A DNA stretch of 63,246 nt from SIG480 sp045586595 (GCA_045586595.1 JAZNAQ010000053.1:1-63246); one strand, 5' to 3'. Shown: positions 25,349 to 34,450, numbered from the stretch's first letter. Numbers and translations: made by a program. Notes: generated from the sequence alone by a model not told the origin.

Positions 25349-25383
25349 AGAAAAACTGACAACAAAAAGTATAAATAAAGATA

Positions 25384-25417
25384 AAAACAACGCCGAGCAA
25401 TCGCTTGGCGTTGTTTT
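25384..25417. terminator. Bidirectional terminator between nifU and pyrB
   Basis: AAAACAACGCC (25384-25394) pairs with GGCGTTGTTTT (25407-25417), with an inner AGC/GCT extension. T-runs are present on both strands, serving the convergent nifU and pyrB transcripts. Confidence 0.9.
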
Positions 25418-25427
25418 TTACTATATA

Positions 25428-26501
25428 TTATATGTTTCTTGCGCGTGCCTCACAGTAGACACATCTGTGTGCGCCGCTGTGAGAGACCTTGAACATATGC
25501 TCAATCTCCTGCTCGCAGGAGGTAATGCAACGCGGGTTAAAGCAGCGGTGAACGCCCTTTAAGAATTCGTCATCACAACGTGCGCTGTTTCCGCTGACCT
25601 TTGCTTCTTCTAAAAGCTTTAAGATAAGTGCCATACGGATATACTTTCCGTTTAAGACCTGCTTGAAGTAGCATGCACGCGGGTCAGAGTCAACCGCTAC
25701 GCTTATTTCGTTTACGCGCGGCAGCGGGTGGAGAATACACATATCCTCTTTTGCATTTTTGAGCTTTTCGGGGGTGAGGATGTAGCTGTCCTTTAAGCGT
25801 TCATACTCGGCATCCGTTTCAAAGCGCTCTTTTTGTATACGAGTCATATAAAGAACGTCGAGCTTCGGGATAGCGTCCTCAAGCGAGTTTGTTTCTTCAT
25901 ACTCAAATGCGTTTTCCTTCTTTACATAGCTTGGAACTCGAAGTTCATCGGGAGAGATGAGGATGACCTTAATCCCCGTATAACGCGAGAGAGCGTGAAT
26001 GAGTGAGTGAACGGTTCTTCCGAACTTCAAATCTCCGCAGAAGCCGACAGTAAGGTTTTCAAGGCTTCCCTTTTCGCGGTATATGGTAAGCAGGTCGGTG
26101 AGAGTCTGGGTCGGGTGGCAGTGACCGCCGTCGCCGCTGTTAATAACAGGTACGGTTGCGTTTCTTGCCGCAACATACGGCGCGCCCTCTTTCGGGTGGC
26201 GCATTGCGATTATATCGCAGTAGCAGCTCATAACCTTTGCGGTGTCTGCAACGCTTTCACCCTTTGCGACAGACGAGGTTGATGCCTCAGAAAAACCGAG
26301 CACACTGCCGCCGAGCTCAAGCATAGCCGCCTCAAAGCTCAGTCTTGTGCGTGTAGACGGCTCAAAGAAGAGCGTTGCAAGCTTCTTGCCACGGCACATT
26401 TCTGAATACTTCCACGGGTTTTCAATTATGTCATTTGCGACATTCATGAGCTCATAAATTTCTTCCGTAGTAAGGTCGAGAATATCTATAAGACTTCTCA
26501 T
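25428..26501 (-). CDS. pyrB: Aspartate carbamoyltransferase with C-terminal PyrI-like zinc domain
   Basis: The first roughly 308 residues are a normal catalytic chain: carbamoyl phosphate site FFEPSTRTRLSFE (about 45-57), HPTQTLTDLL and HPLPRVNEI. It forms carbamoyl aspartate, the committed step of pyrimidine synthesis. The last ~45 residues are extra and carry CFNPRC and, 21 residues later, CVYC. This C-x4-C...C-x2-C pattern matches the zinc domain of the PyrI regulatory chain (CPNSNC...CKYC in E. coli). The PyrI nucleotide-binding domain is absent. The start overlaps pyrE by four bases. It is the last gene of the pyr operon. Confidence 0.93.
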   Translation of the reverse strand: MRSLIDILDLTTEEIYELMNVANDIIENPWKYSEMCRGKKLATLFFEPSTRTRLSFEAAMLELGGSVLGFSEASTSSVAKGESVADTAKVMSCYCDIIAMRHPKEGAPYVAARNATVPVINSGDGGHCHPTQTLTDLLTIYREKGSLENLTVGFCGDLKFGRTVHSLIHALSRYTGIKVILISPDELRVPSYVKKENAFEYEETNSLEDAIPKLDVLYMTRIQKERFETDAEYERLKDSYILTPEKLKNAKEDMCILHPLPRVNEISVAVDSDPRACYFKQVLNGKYIRMALILKLLEEAKVSGNSARCDDEFLKGVHRCFNPRCITSCEQEIEHMFKVSHSGAHRCVYCEARARNI

Positions 26502-27142
26502 TTTTTTACCTCCGCTCCAATCCAGCTCTCGTCAGACGGATTGTTTCTGAATTTTATAAGACGTGAAACATCCTCAGGCTTAATATAGCGCTCCTCTGCG
26601 GCAACCTCGGCTATAACGTCAAAGTTTGTGAGAGATACGTTCTTGACGTTTGCAGCCGAAAGCCTGTCAAGCCCCTTCTGCATACCGTAGGTAAATATGC
26701 TGACAATGCCGAGCACCTCAGCGCCCGCCTCGCGCAGTACGTTTACAACCTCAATGCAGCTTCCGCCTGTAGATATAAGGTCTTCAACAACTACAACCTT
26801 CTGGCCCGGCTCGAGACGCCCCTCAATCTGGTTGTTTCTGCCGTGGTCCTTAGCGCCTGAGCGGACATAGCCCATCGGAAGGCCCATTATGTGGCCGCAG
26901 ATAGCCGCGTGAGCGATACCGGCGGTAGAGGTGCCCATAAGAACCTCGACATCGGGGTAATGCTCGCGGATGAGAGAAACAAGGCCATTTTCAACATCGT
27001 CGCGAACCTTCGGAGCCGTAAGGGTAAGGCGGTTATCGCAGTACACGGGGCTCTTTATGCCGCTTGCCCATGTAAACGGCTCGTCCGGGCGGAAGAATAC
27101 CGCCTTTATTGACAATAAATCCTTAGCAATAAGCTTTTGCAT
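26498..27142 (-). CDS. pyrE: Orotate phosphoribosyltransferase
   Basis: The 214-aa enzyme has the PRPP-binding motif VVVVEDLISTGGSCIEV (about 116-132) and the KDHGRNNQIEG loop. It converts orotate to OMP. It belongs to the longer, bacterial-archaeal style of PyrE with an N-terminal FTWASGIKSPVYCD segment. The ribosome site is GGAGG-like. A family-1 repeat separates it from pyrF upstream in the same operon. Confidence 0.95.
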   Translation of the reverse strand: MQKLIAKDLLSIKAVFFRPDEPFTWASGIKSPVYCDNRLTLTAPKVRDDVENGLVSLIREHYPDVEVLMGTSTAGIAHAAICGHIMGLPMGYVRSGAKDHGRNNQIEGRLEPGQKVVVVEDLISTGGSCIEVVNVLREAGAEVLGIVSIFTYGMQKGLDRLSAANVKNVSLTNFDVIAEVAAEERYIKPEDVSRLIKFRNNPSDESWIGAEVKK

Positions 27143-27183
27143 ATTCTTTATCCTCCTGTAAAAATTTACTGTAAATTAGCAAA

Positions 27184-27296
27184 CGGGTCCAGGGCGAAGC
27201 CCTGGTCGTTTCAAGGGGATTGAAAAGGGGGAAATCGAAATCCCCCTTTTCGTTTTGCTACTTTTGCAATCAAAAGTAGGCCCGCCCGGCAGGGCA
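27184..27296. repeat. Family-1 intergenic hairpin repeat, copy 3
   Basis: In the opposite orientation to copies 1 and 2: CCAGGGC/GCCCTGG, GGGGGAAATCG with its complement, CTACTTTTG/CAAAAGTAG, then GCCCGCCCGGCAGGGC. It lies between pyrF and pyrE inside the operon and is nearly identical to copy 5. Confidence 0.9.
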
Positions 27297-27359
27297 AACT
27301 AATTAAACGAAAAGGAATAACAATTCCGGGCTATATTCGATACAGTTTAAACCATAGTT

Positions 27360-28058
27360 TTAGCCAATAAACTCACTGACACATCTTTCGTATGCCGCTA
27401 CCGGGTCATCTGCCGCAGTTATCGGGCGGCCGACAACGATATAGTCTGAGCCGATTTCCTTTGCCTGAGCAGGTGTCATAACCCTTTTCTGGTCGCCGAC
27501 ATCGCCGTCAGCAAAGCGCACGCCCGGGGTGATTGTCAAAAACTCATTTCCGCAGGTGTCGTGTACCTTCTGCGCCTCAAGCGGTGAGCAGACAACGCCG
27601 TCAAGCCCTGCAGCCTTTGCCGTTGCGGCATAGTGCATAACAACCTTATCAATAGGCTTTTCAATCAGCAGGTCGCGCTCCATTGACTCTTGGTCGGTGG
27701 AAGTGAGCTGAGTTACCGCGATAAGGAGCGGGCGTGTGCCGTCCTCGCGGGTCAGGCCCTCAATAGCCGCCTCCATCATAGCGCGTGTTCCCGCCGCGTG
27801 GAGGTTTGTTATGTCAACATCAAGGTTGCGAAGAACGCTCATAGCCTTCTTGACAGTGTTGGGGATATCGTGAAGCTTTAAGTCGAGAAATATTTTGTGG
27901 CCGCGCTTCTTTATCTCGCGGACAATCGCGGGGCCCTCTGCATAGAAAAGCTCCATGCCTATTTTAACAAACGGTTTTCTGCCTGTAAACTTGTCGAGGA
28001 ACGCGAAGGTGTCCTCTGCGCTCTTGAAGTCACACGCTACAATTACGTCTTTTCCCAT
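27360..28058 (-). CDS. pyrF: Orotidine 5'-phosphate decarboxylase
   Basis: The 232-aa enzyme has the catalytic DLKLHDIPNTV motif (about 58-68) and the phosphate-site GRPITAADDP near the C-terminus, with ITPGVRFADGDVGDQ before it. It makes UMP from OMP. It is the short, group-I type. Its ATG overlaps the pyrD stop by one base (TAATG). Confidence 0.95.
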   Translation of the reverse strand: MGKDVIVACDFKSAEDTFAFLDKFTGRKPFVKIGMELFYAEGPAIVREIKKRGHKIFLDLKLHDIPNTVKKAMSVLRNLDVDITNLHAAGTRAMMEAAIEGLTREDGTRPLLIAVTQLTSTDQESMERDLLIEKPIDKVVMHYAATAKAAGLDGVVCSPLEAQKVHDTCGNEFLTITPGVRFADGDVGDQKRVMTPAQAKEIGSDYIVVGRPITAADDPVAAYERCVSEFIG

Positions 28059-28969
28059 TATTTTGCCACTCCTATTATATCTTTTAGGTTATCTATACCA
28101 TACTTTTCCATAACGGGGGGGAGGTCGTCTATTATATCGCGGCAGGCGGTGGGGTTTACAAGGTTTGCCGCGCCAACCTCAACAGCGCACGCTCCCGCCA
28201 TCATCATTTCGATAACGTCCTCGGCAGACGATACGCCGCCCATACCGACAACGGGGATATTTACCGCGTTTGCGACCTGATAGACCATGCGTACCGCTAC
28301 GGGGAAGATTGCGCTGCCTGAAAAGCCGCCCATCTTGTTTCCGATTATCGGGGCTTTCTTCTTTAAATCAATCCTCATACCGAGGAGAGTGTTTATAAGG
28401 CTGATGCCGTCTGCCCCTGCCTCCTCGCACGCCTTTGCGATTGAAACAATATCAGTCACATTCGGCGAGAGCTTTATAATCACAGGTTTTCGTGTAACCG
28501 CCTTTACTGCGCGCGTCACTTCTGCCGCCGCTGCAGGGTCTGTGCCGAAGCTCATACCGCCGCCGTGGACGTTGGGGCAGCTTACGTTTACCTCAAGCCA
28601 GCCCACCTGATCTTCTTTATCAAGCTTCTCGCAGGTGTAGGCGTAGTCTTCTACAGAGAAGCCGGACACGTTTGCCATAACCTTTTTGTTAAAGCATCGG
28701 GACAGCTTAGGCAGCTCCTCTGATACTACCTTGTCCACACCGGGGTTCTGAAGCCCTACCGCATTTATCATGCCTGCGGTACACTCTGCAATGCGCGGAG
28801 TCGGGTTGCCGAACCTCGCCTCGCGCGTTGTGCCCTTAAATGAGAACGTGCCGAGGCAGTTTATATCGTAAATTTCAGCGAACTCATAGCCATAGCCGAA
28901 GGTGCCGGAGGCAGGGATAACGGGGTTGTCTATCTCTATCCCGCAGAGATTAACCTTTAAGCTTCCCAC
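28058..28969 (-). CDS. pyrD: Dihydroorotate dehydrogenase, type 1B catalytic subunit
   Basis: The 303-aa enzyme matches the NAD-dependent type 1B family, with NPVIPASGTFGYG, the SCPNVHGGGMSFG active-site region (catalytic Cys in the SCPN motif), and GVSSAEDVIEMMMAGA for FMN phosphate. I start it at the GTG at 28969, nine bases after GAAGGAGG; an ATG 13 codons upstream would place that Shine-Dalgarno site inside the gene. It overlaps pyrK by 13 bp. The partner subunit PyrK supplies electron transfer. Confidence 0.94.
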   Translation of the reverse strand: MGSLKVNLCGIEIDNPVIPASGTFGYGYEFAEIYDINCLGTFSFKGTTREARFGNPTPRIAECTAGMINAVGLQNPGVDKVVSEELPKLSRCFNKKVMANVSGFSVEDYAYTCEKLDKEDQVGWLEVNVSCPNVHGGGMSFGTDPAAAAEVTRAVKAVTRKPVIIKLSPNVTDIVSIAKACEEAGADGISLINTLLGMRIDLKKKAPIIGNKMGGFSGSAIFPVAVRMVYQVANAVNIPVVGMGGVSSAEDVIEMMMAGACAVEVGAANLVNPTACRDIIDDLPPVMEKYGIDNLKDIIGVAK

Positions 28970-29691
28970 AATATCTCCTCCTTCATAAGAACGGGGCCGT
29001 CCTTGCATATTCTCTTATACCCCGTGACTGTCTTGCACGAACAGCCCATGCACGCGCCAAAGCCGCAGCCCATGCGCTCCTCAAAGCTGAACTGCGCGCT
29101 AGTTTTGCACGCTTTGTATACTGCGCGGAGCATAGGCTCAGGCCCGCAGGTGAAAACGTGAGTGTAGGAGATGTCGCCCATTGCATCGGTTACAAAGCCA
29201 CGCACACCGTATGAACCGTCAACGGTTGTAACGGTAACATCTGCGCCGAGGGCGCGAAACTCATCTTCATAGAAAATCTCGCCTGCGGTGTTAAAGCCAA
29301 GGACAACTGAGACCTTTTTGCCGCGTTCAATCAGCTTTTTTGCAAGCATATACATCGGCGGTACGCCCACACCGCCGCCGATAAGAAGCGGAGAGTCGCC
29401 CGACTTTTCAAGGTCGTAGCCGTTGCCGAGGCCTGTGAGAATGTCAAGCGTCTGCCCTGCCTGCATTGTGGCGAGCTGCTCGGTGCCATGACCTACAGTT
29501 TTGTAGATTATGGTGAGCAAACCCTTGTCTGCATCACACACCGAAATCGGGCGGCGGAGGAACTTGCCAGAAAGGGCAATGTTTACAAACCCGCCGGGCG
29601 CACACTCGCTGACATCTCCCGAGAGCGTCATTTTGTATACGCTGGCATTAAGCGCAGAGTTTGACTGTATTGTAAAAATAGATTGTTTCAT
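28957..29691 (-). CDS. pyrK: Dihydroorotate dehydrogenase electron transfer subunit
   Basis: The 244-aa flavoprotein has the FAD motif RRPISVCDA, an NAD-binding PLLIGGGVGVPPMY segment, and a C-terminal [2Fe-2S] ligand set CGFGACMGCSCK plus a later Cys. It passes electrons from the PyrD FMN to NAD+. It lies downstream of carB across a family-2 repeat. Confidence 0.95.
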   Translation of the reverse strand: MKQSIFTIQSNSALNASVYKMTLSGDVSECAPGGFVNIALSGKFLRRPISVCDADKGLLTIIYKTVGHGTEQLATMQAGQTLDILTGLGNGYDLEKSGDSPLLIGGGVGVPPMYMLAKKLIERGKKVSVVLGFNTAGEIFYEDEFRALGADVTVTTVDGSYGVRGFVTDAMGDISYTHVFTCGPEPMLRAVYKACKTSAQFSFEERMGCGFGACMGCSCKTVTGYKRICKDGPVLMKEEILWEA

Positions 29692-29708
29692 AAATATAAT
29701 CCTCCATA

Positions 29709-29834
29709 GCCTTCCCCTTGAGGGGAAGGGGGACCGCTTGCGGTGGATGAGGTGAAATGTAGGGAATGGCGGTTTCCGACATTCCGATAGCGGTGCACCC
29801 TACAACACCTCATCAGTCACTTCGTGACAGCTTC
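29709..29834. repeat. Family-2 palindrome-bounded repeat, copy A
   Basis: The copy starts CTTCCCCTTGAGGGGAAGG, then has GACCGCTTGCGGTGGATGAGG and, after about 50 bp, the complementary CACCTCATC, ending TGACAGCTTC. The right-hand terminal palindrome is truncated. It occupies the carB-pyrK gap inside the pyr operon. Confidence 0.85.
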
Positions 29835-29840
29835 TTTCTC

Positions 29841-32800
29841 CTACGCGTCAATCGTAGATATTGTAAGTGTTGTTTCCTCAAGAACGTCGAGAAGAACGCG
29901 GACGGTGTCAAGCGCCGTAAAGATTGTTACGTTGTTGTCCGTTGCGAGGCGGCGAATCTGGTGTCCGTCGCTCTCACCGCCTGCAGAGCCGATGTCGCGA
30001 GTGTTGATTACATATGCTATATGGCCCTGGCGAAGCGCATCCGCAATCTCATCACTGCCGTCTGAGAGCTTTTTGAGGATATGGGTGCGGATTCCGTTTG
30101 CCTTCAAGAACTTCGCCGTGCCCTCTGTAGCTTCAATGTTAAATCCGAGGTTATAGAAGCGGCGGATGAGCGGGAGTGCCTCCTCTTTGTCCTTGTCGGA
30201 GATTGTGGCAAACACCGTGCCGTAGTTCTGCAGGTGCATACCCGATGCCTGAAGTGCCTTATAAAGCGCGCGGTTTAATTTATCGTCATAGCCTATTGCC
30301 TCGCCGGTTGACTTCATCTCCGGTGAGAGGTACGCATCAAGACCGCGGATTTTGTTGAATGAGAATACCGGAACTTTGACATACCAACGGTTTTTCTCCT
30401 TCGGGTAAATGTCAAATATGCCCTGCTCTTTGAGGCTCTTGCCAAGTATTACCTCTGTCGCTATGTCGGCAAGCGAGTAGCCCGTAGCCTTTGAGAGGAA
30501 CGGAACCGTACGCGACGAGCGCGGGTTTACCTCAATGATAAATACGTTGTCGTTTTCATCAACAATGAACTGGATGTTGTAAAGGCCTATTATGCCGATA
30601 CCGAGGCCAAGTTTTTTTGCATACTGGAGAATTGTGCCGCGAACCTTGTCGGAGATAGAGAAGGTCGGGTATACGCTTATTGAGTCGCCCGAGTGAACGC
30701 CTGTGCGCTCAACAAGCTCCATTATGCCGGGGACGAATACGTCTCGTCCGTCGCAGATAGCGTCAACCTCAACCTCTTTGCCCTGAATGTACTTGTCAAC
30801 AAGAACGGGCTTATCCTCGTCAATCTCAACTGCTGTTTTGAGATAGTGGCGGAGCTGGTCTTCGTTGGACACAATCTGCATTGCACGACCGCCGAGAACA
30901 AAGCTCGGGCGTACGAGAACAGGGTAGCCTATCTCTGCTGCCGCAGCGATACCGTCCTCTATCTTTGTGACGGCGCGGCCCTTCGGCTGCGGTATATCAA
31001 GCTCGCGCAGAATCTTCTCAAAGCTGTCGCGGTTTTCTGCACGCTCAATAGCGGCGCAGTCTGTGCCGATAATCTTAACCCCGCGTGACATGAGCGGCTC
31101 GGCAAGGTTGATTGCCGTCTGGCCGCCGAGAGACGCGATAACGCCCTCGGGCTTCTCAAACTCAATTATGTTCATAACATCCTCTGCCGTGAGCGGCTCA
31201 AAATAGAGCTTGTCGGCAGTGGTGTAGTCGGTCGAAACGGTTTCGGGGTTGTTGTTTATGATAATTGCCTCATACCCCGAGTTCTTAATGGTTGTAACGG
31301 CGTGTACCGTCGAGTAGTCAAACTCAACGCCCTGTCCTATACGAATCGGGCCCGCGCCGAGAACAACGATTTTCTTCTTGTCTGTAAGGCGCGAAGCGTT
31401 CTCGCCGGTGTAGCTTGAGTAGAAATATGGGATGTATGCGTTTGTGTGGCAGGTATCAACCATCTTATAAATCGGGAAGATGTTGTTCTCTTTGCGAAGG
31501 TTAAAGACCTCTGTCTCCTGCATGCCCCAGAGCTTTGCTATAAACTTGTCTGAGAAGCCCATCTTCTTTGCGCTCTTAAGAGTTTCAATATTGCCCTTGT
31601 TTTCTCCAATGCCGCGCTCTGCAGCTACAATATTCTTTACACATTCGAGGAAGTAGCGGGTAATTCTTGTTATTTCAAAAATCTCCTCGATGTCTGCGCC
31701 GAGTCTGAACGCCTCTGCTATAGCAAAGATGTTGTCGTCCTTAAACTCTTTTATGTAGTCTAAAAGCTCAGCCTTTGTCTTCCCGTCAAACTTCGGAAGG
31801 TGGAAGTGGCATGCGCCTGTTTCAAGTGAGCGGACTGATTTGAGCAGGCACTCCTCGAGAGTTGAGCCGATACCCATAACCTCGCCCGTCGCCTTCATCT
31901 GAGTGCCGAGAGTGTTGGGAGCAGTTGCGAACTTGTCAAACGGGAAGCGCGGGAGCTTTGCAATAACATAGTCAAGGCTTGGCTCAAACGCCGCCGTAGT
32001 GTTTGCAATTTCAATCTCCTCAAGAGACATGCCGACAGCGATTTTTGCCGTTACGCGAGCAATCGGGTATCCGCTTGCCTTTGAAGCAAGAGCAGATGAG
32101 CGCGAAACGCGCGGGTTTACCTCGATAAGGTAGTATTCGCTTGTGTCGGGGTTGAGGGCAAACTGTACGTTACAGCCGCCCGAAATCTTAAGCTCGCGGA
32201 TAAGCTTTATTGCGCTGTCGTTGAGCATTTTAAGATCGTGGTCGTTAAGAGTCATAATCGGCGCAACAACGAGCGAGTCACCGGTATGAACGCCGACAGG
32301 GTCGATGTTCTCCATGCCGCAGATAGTGATAGCGTGGTCGTTTGAGTCACGCATAACCTCAAACTCAATCTCCTTATAGCCCTTTACGCTCTTTTCTATA
32401 AGCACCTGGTGAACGGGCGAGAGCTTAAATGCATTTGTGCCGACCTCAATAAGCTCCTCCTCGTTGTAGGCAAAGCCGCCGCCTGTTCCGCCGAGCGTAA
32501 ACGCCGGGCGAAGAACGACCGGGTAGCCTATTCTCTCTGCTGCAGCACGCGCCTCGTCGAGCGAGTATGTAATCTCCGAGGGGATTGTCGGCTCGCCGAT
32601 AGACTCGCAAAGCTCCTTAAACAGCTCTCGGTCTTCTGCGCGCTCGATGCTCTCGCTTGATGTGCCGAGAAGCTCTACCCCGCACTCGCGAAGTACGCCC
32701 TTTTTCTCAAGCTGCATTGCGAGGTTTAAGCCCGTCTGCCCGCCGATGCCCGGAACAATCGCGTCGGGGCGCTCATAACGGAGAATTTTTGCGATATACT

Positions 32801-33014
32801 CAAGAGTCAGTGGCTCCATGTATACCTTGTCGGCAATCGTTGTGTCCGTCATAATTGTGGCGGGGTTGGAGTTGCAGAGGATAACCTCGTAACCTTCCTC
32901 CTTGAGCGCAAGGCACGCCTGAGTGCCTGCGTAGTCAAACTCAGCAGCCTGACCGATAACAATCGGGCCTGAGCCGATGATGAGAATTTTCTTGATGTCA
33001 GTTCTTTTTGCCAT
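29841..33014 (-). CDS. carB: Carbamoyl phosphate synthase large subunit
   Basis: The 1057-aa enzyme has the duplicated ATP-grasp organisation. The first half starts KKILIIGSGPIVIGQAAEFD and the second KKIVVLGAGPIRIGQGVEFD, each followed by its own ATP-grasp core, with an allosteric MGS-like domain at the C-terminus (about 935-1057). It makes carbamoyl phosphate for pyrimidines and arginine. The amidotransferase subunit gene carA, normally adjacent, is not here. It lies 14 bp downstream of pyrC. Confidence 0.96.
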   Translation of the reverse strand: MAKRTDIKKILIIGSGPIVIGQAAEFDYAGTQACLALKEEGYEVILCNSNPATIMTDTTIADKVYMEPLTLEYIAKILRYERPDAIVPGIGGQTGLNLAMQLEKKGVLRECGVELLGTSSESIERAEDRELFKELCESIGEPTIPSEITYSLDEARAAAERIGYPVVLRPAFTLGGTGGGFAYNEEELIEVGTNAFKLSPVHQVLIEKSVKGYKEIEFEVMRDSNDHAITICGMENIDPVGVHTGDSLVVAPIMTLNDHDLKMLNDSAIKLIRELKISGGCNVQFALNPDTSEYYLIEVNPRVSRSSALASKASGYPIARVTAKIAVGMSLEEIEIANTTAAFEPSLDYVIAKLPRFPFDKFATAPNTLGTQMKATGEVMGIGSTLEECLLKSVRSLETGACHFHLPKFDGKTKAELLDYIKEFKDDNIFAIAEAFRLGADIEEIFEITRITRYFLECVKNIVAAERGIGENKGNIETLKSAKKMGFSDKFIAKLWGMQETEVFNLRKENNIFPIYKMVDTCHTNAYIPYFYSSYTGENASRLTDKKKIVVLGAGPIRIGQGVEFDYSTVHAVTTIKNSGYEAIIINNNPETVSTDYTTADKLYFEPLTAEDVMNIIEFEKPEGVIASLGGQTAINLAEPLMSRGVKIIGTDCAAIERAENRDSFEKILRELDIPQPKGRAVTKIEDGIAAAAEIGYPVLVRPSFVLGGRAMQIVSNEDQLRHYLKTAVEIDEDKPVLVDKYIQGKEVEVDAICDGRDVFVPGIMELVERTGVHSGDSISVYPTFSISDKVRGTILQYAKKLGLGIGIIGLYNIQFIVDENDNVFIIEVNPRSSRTVPFLSKATGYSLADIATEVILGKSLKEQGIFDIYPKEKNRWYVKVPVFSFNKIRGLDAYLSPEMKSTGEAIGYDDKLNRALYKALQASGMHLQNYGTVFATISDKDKEEALPLIRRFYNLGFNIEATEGTAKFLKANGIRTHILKKLSDGSDEIADALRQGHIAYVINTRDIGSAGGESDGHQIRRLATDNNVTIFTALDTVRVLLDVLEETTLTISTIDA

Positions 33015-33028
33015 TGTTTTTAGCCCTC

Positions 33029-34240
33029 CTATATTTTAAAAACCGGCTTGCCGTGGTGAACGGTAAGTAAGCATTTTCCAAAAAGCTTTGCGCCATCAAA
33101 CGGTGTGGCGCGACCCATTGAGAGAAAATCATTCGGGTCAACCGTTATCTTTGCGTTTAAATCCCAGACTGTGAAGTCGTTGCCCAAGGGTATGTTAAAA
33201 CGCTTTCTCGGGTTGGTTGACATTACCTCAATGAGCTTTTCGAGAGTAATAATGTTCTTTTTTACAAGGTGTGTATACAGCACGGGAAATGCCGTTTCAA
33301 GCCCGACAACGCCGAATGCGCTGCCTGATAACCCGCGCGACTTTTCCTCTGCTGAGTGCGGCGCGTGGTCTGTTGCGATCATGTCAATCGTGCCGTCGCA
33401 AAGCCCTGCCACGAGTGCGGCGCGGTCACGCTCTGAGCGTATGGGCGGGTTCATCTTGAACCTGCCGTCTTCTTCTATGTCGGTATCGCACATTACAAGG
33501 TAGTGCGGCCCGGTCTCACATGTAACGTCAAGTCCCTCTGCCTTTGCTCGGCGTATAAGCTCAACCGTCTCTGCGGTGGAGATGTGGCAGACGTGATATT
33601 TACAGCCAATTTCGCGGACAAGCTCAAGGTCGCGCGCAACCTGCTTATACTCGCTTTCTGAGTTTATCCCCACATACCCGTGAGCCGCTGCAAACTCGCC
33701 GTCGTGGATACAGCCGCCGGGTTTTAGCTCGCTGTTGTCTTCACAGTGTGCAACGAGGATTTTATTTAGCTCCTTCGCTTTTTGCATCGCCGCGCGCATC
33801 ATATCGTCGCTCTGAACACCACGGCCATCGTCAGAGAAGGCTATGGCATACTCTGCCAGGCCGTCAAGGTCAGCGAGGCTTTCTCCCTTCTGCCCTACCG
33901 TAATCGCGCCGTAGGGGTAGACATCAATAACCGCATCGCGCTCAATAATCTTCACCTGAGCCTTGATACTCTCAACGCTGTCGGGTACGGGGTTGAGGTT
34001 AGGCATCGTGCAGACTGCCGTATAGCCGCCTCGCGCCGCCGACTGCGAGCCGGTAAAGATTGTTTCCTTATACGAAAAGCCCGGCTCACGAAAATGCACA
34101 TGCACATCGCAAAAGCCGGGAAAAACAGCATATTTAGAAGAGAAAGAGGGAATAAGCGTCTTTGCAAGCTTAGTGCAGGACGCGAGCGACTCTTTGGCTA
34201 TGTAGTTTTTAGCAGTATTTTTCTTAAAAAAATCGAACAT
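33029..34240 (-). CDS. pyrC: Dihydroorotase
   Basis: The 403-aa amidohydrolase is of the type I (PyrC/AllB) class. The metal motif is HVHFREPG (about 47-54), with HCEDNSEL, the HISTAE motif and ATDHAPHS later. It cyclises carbamoyl aspartate. I chose the ATG at 34240 because GAGGAG lies ten bases upstream; in-frame codons further up belong to the regulatory leader. It is the first structural gene of the pyr operon. Confidence 0.94.
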   Translation of the reverse strand: MFDFFKKNTAKNYIAKESLASCTKLAKTLIPSFSSKYAVFPGFCDVHVHFREPGFSYKETIFTGSQSAARGGYTAVCTMPNLNPVPDSVESIKAQVKIIERDAVIDVYPYGAITVGQKGESLADLDGLAEYAIAFSDDGRGVQSDDMMRAAMQKAKELNKILVAHCEDNSELKPGGCIHDGEFAAAHGYVGINSESEYKQVARDLELVREIGCKYHVCHISTAETVELIRRAKAEGLDVTCETGPHYLVMCDTDIEEDGRFKMNPPIRSERDRAALVAGLCDGTIDMIATDHAPHSAEEKSRGLSGSAFGVVGLETAFPVLYTHLVKKNIITLEKLIEVMSTNPRKRFNIPLGNDFTVWDLNAKITVDPNDFLSMGRATPFDGAKLFGKCLLTVHHGKPVFKI

Positions 34241-34261
34241 CGGTATATGCTCCTCGATATG

Positions 34262-34353
34262 AAAAAATCTTGCCGGCAGTGGGCAAGATGTACGCACGTA
34301 AACATACAAGGCCTCGCCCTGCATATCTTCATTATAAGCCAAATCTTGCCGGC
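34262..34353 (-). promoter_or_regulatory. pyr operon leader attenuator
   Basis: In the transcript, ATCTTGCC (34282-34289) pairs with GGCAAGAT (34267-34274) and is followed by six Us, forming an intrinsic terminator upstream of pyrC. An identical GCCGGCAAGAT occurs earlier in the leader (34343-34353) and could pair with the same ATCTTGCC, forming an antiterminator. Between them is a hairpin AUGCAGG/CUUGUAU with loop GCGAGGC. The ligand or regulator is not evident; PyrR control is possible but the match to its binding loop is weak. Confidence 0.6.
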
Positions 34354-34390
34354 ATCACAGTACCGTCTCTTAAAGATTTTATTATAGAAT

Positions 34391-34419
34391 ATTATACCAC
34401 GCAAAGCGAGTGATGTCAA
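34391..34419 (-). promoter_or_regulatory. pyr operon promoter
   Basis: On the minus strand TTGACA (34414-34419) and TATAAT (34391-34396) are 17 bp apart, giving a leader of about 145 nt. Confidence 0.8.
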
Positions 34420-34450
34420 TGAGAATTCGACTTGTTTTTATATTTTATTT

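Noticed and set aside
34241..34342. In-frame N-terminal extension of pyrC beginning at TTG
   Set aside because: It covers the attenuator terminator and has no ribosome site; GAGGAG sits correctly in front of the ATG at 34240.
34290..34342. Definite PyrR-binding loop in the pyr leader
   Set aside because: The hairpin loop GCGAGGC matches the core GNGAGGY, but the flanking consensus bases do not fit, so it was left as a possibility only.
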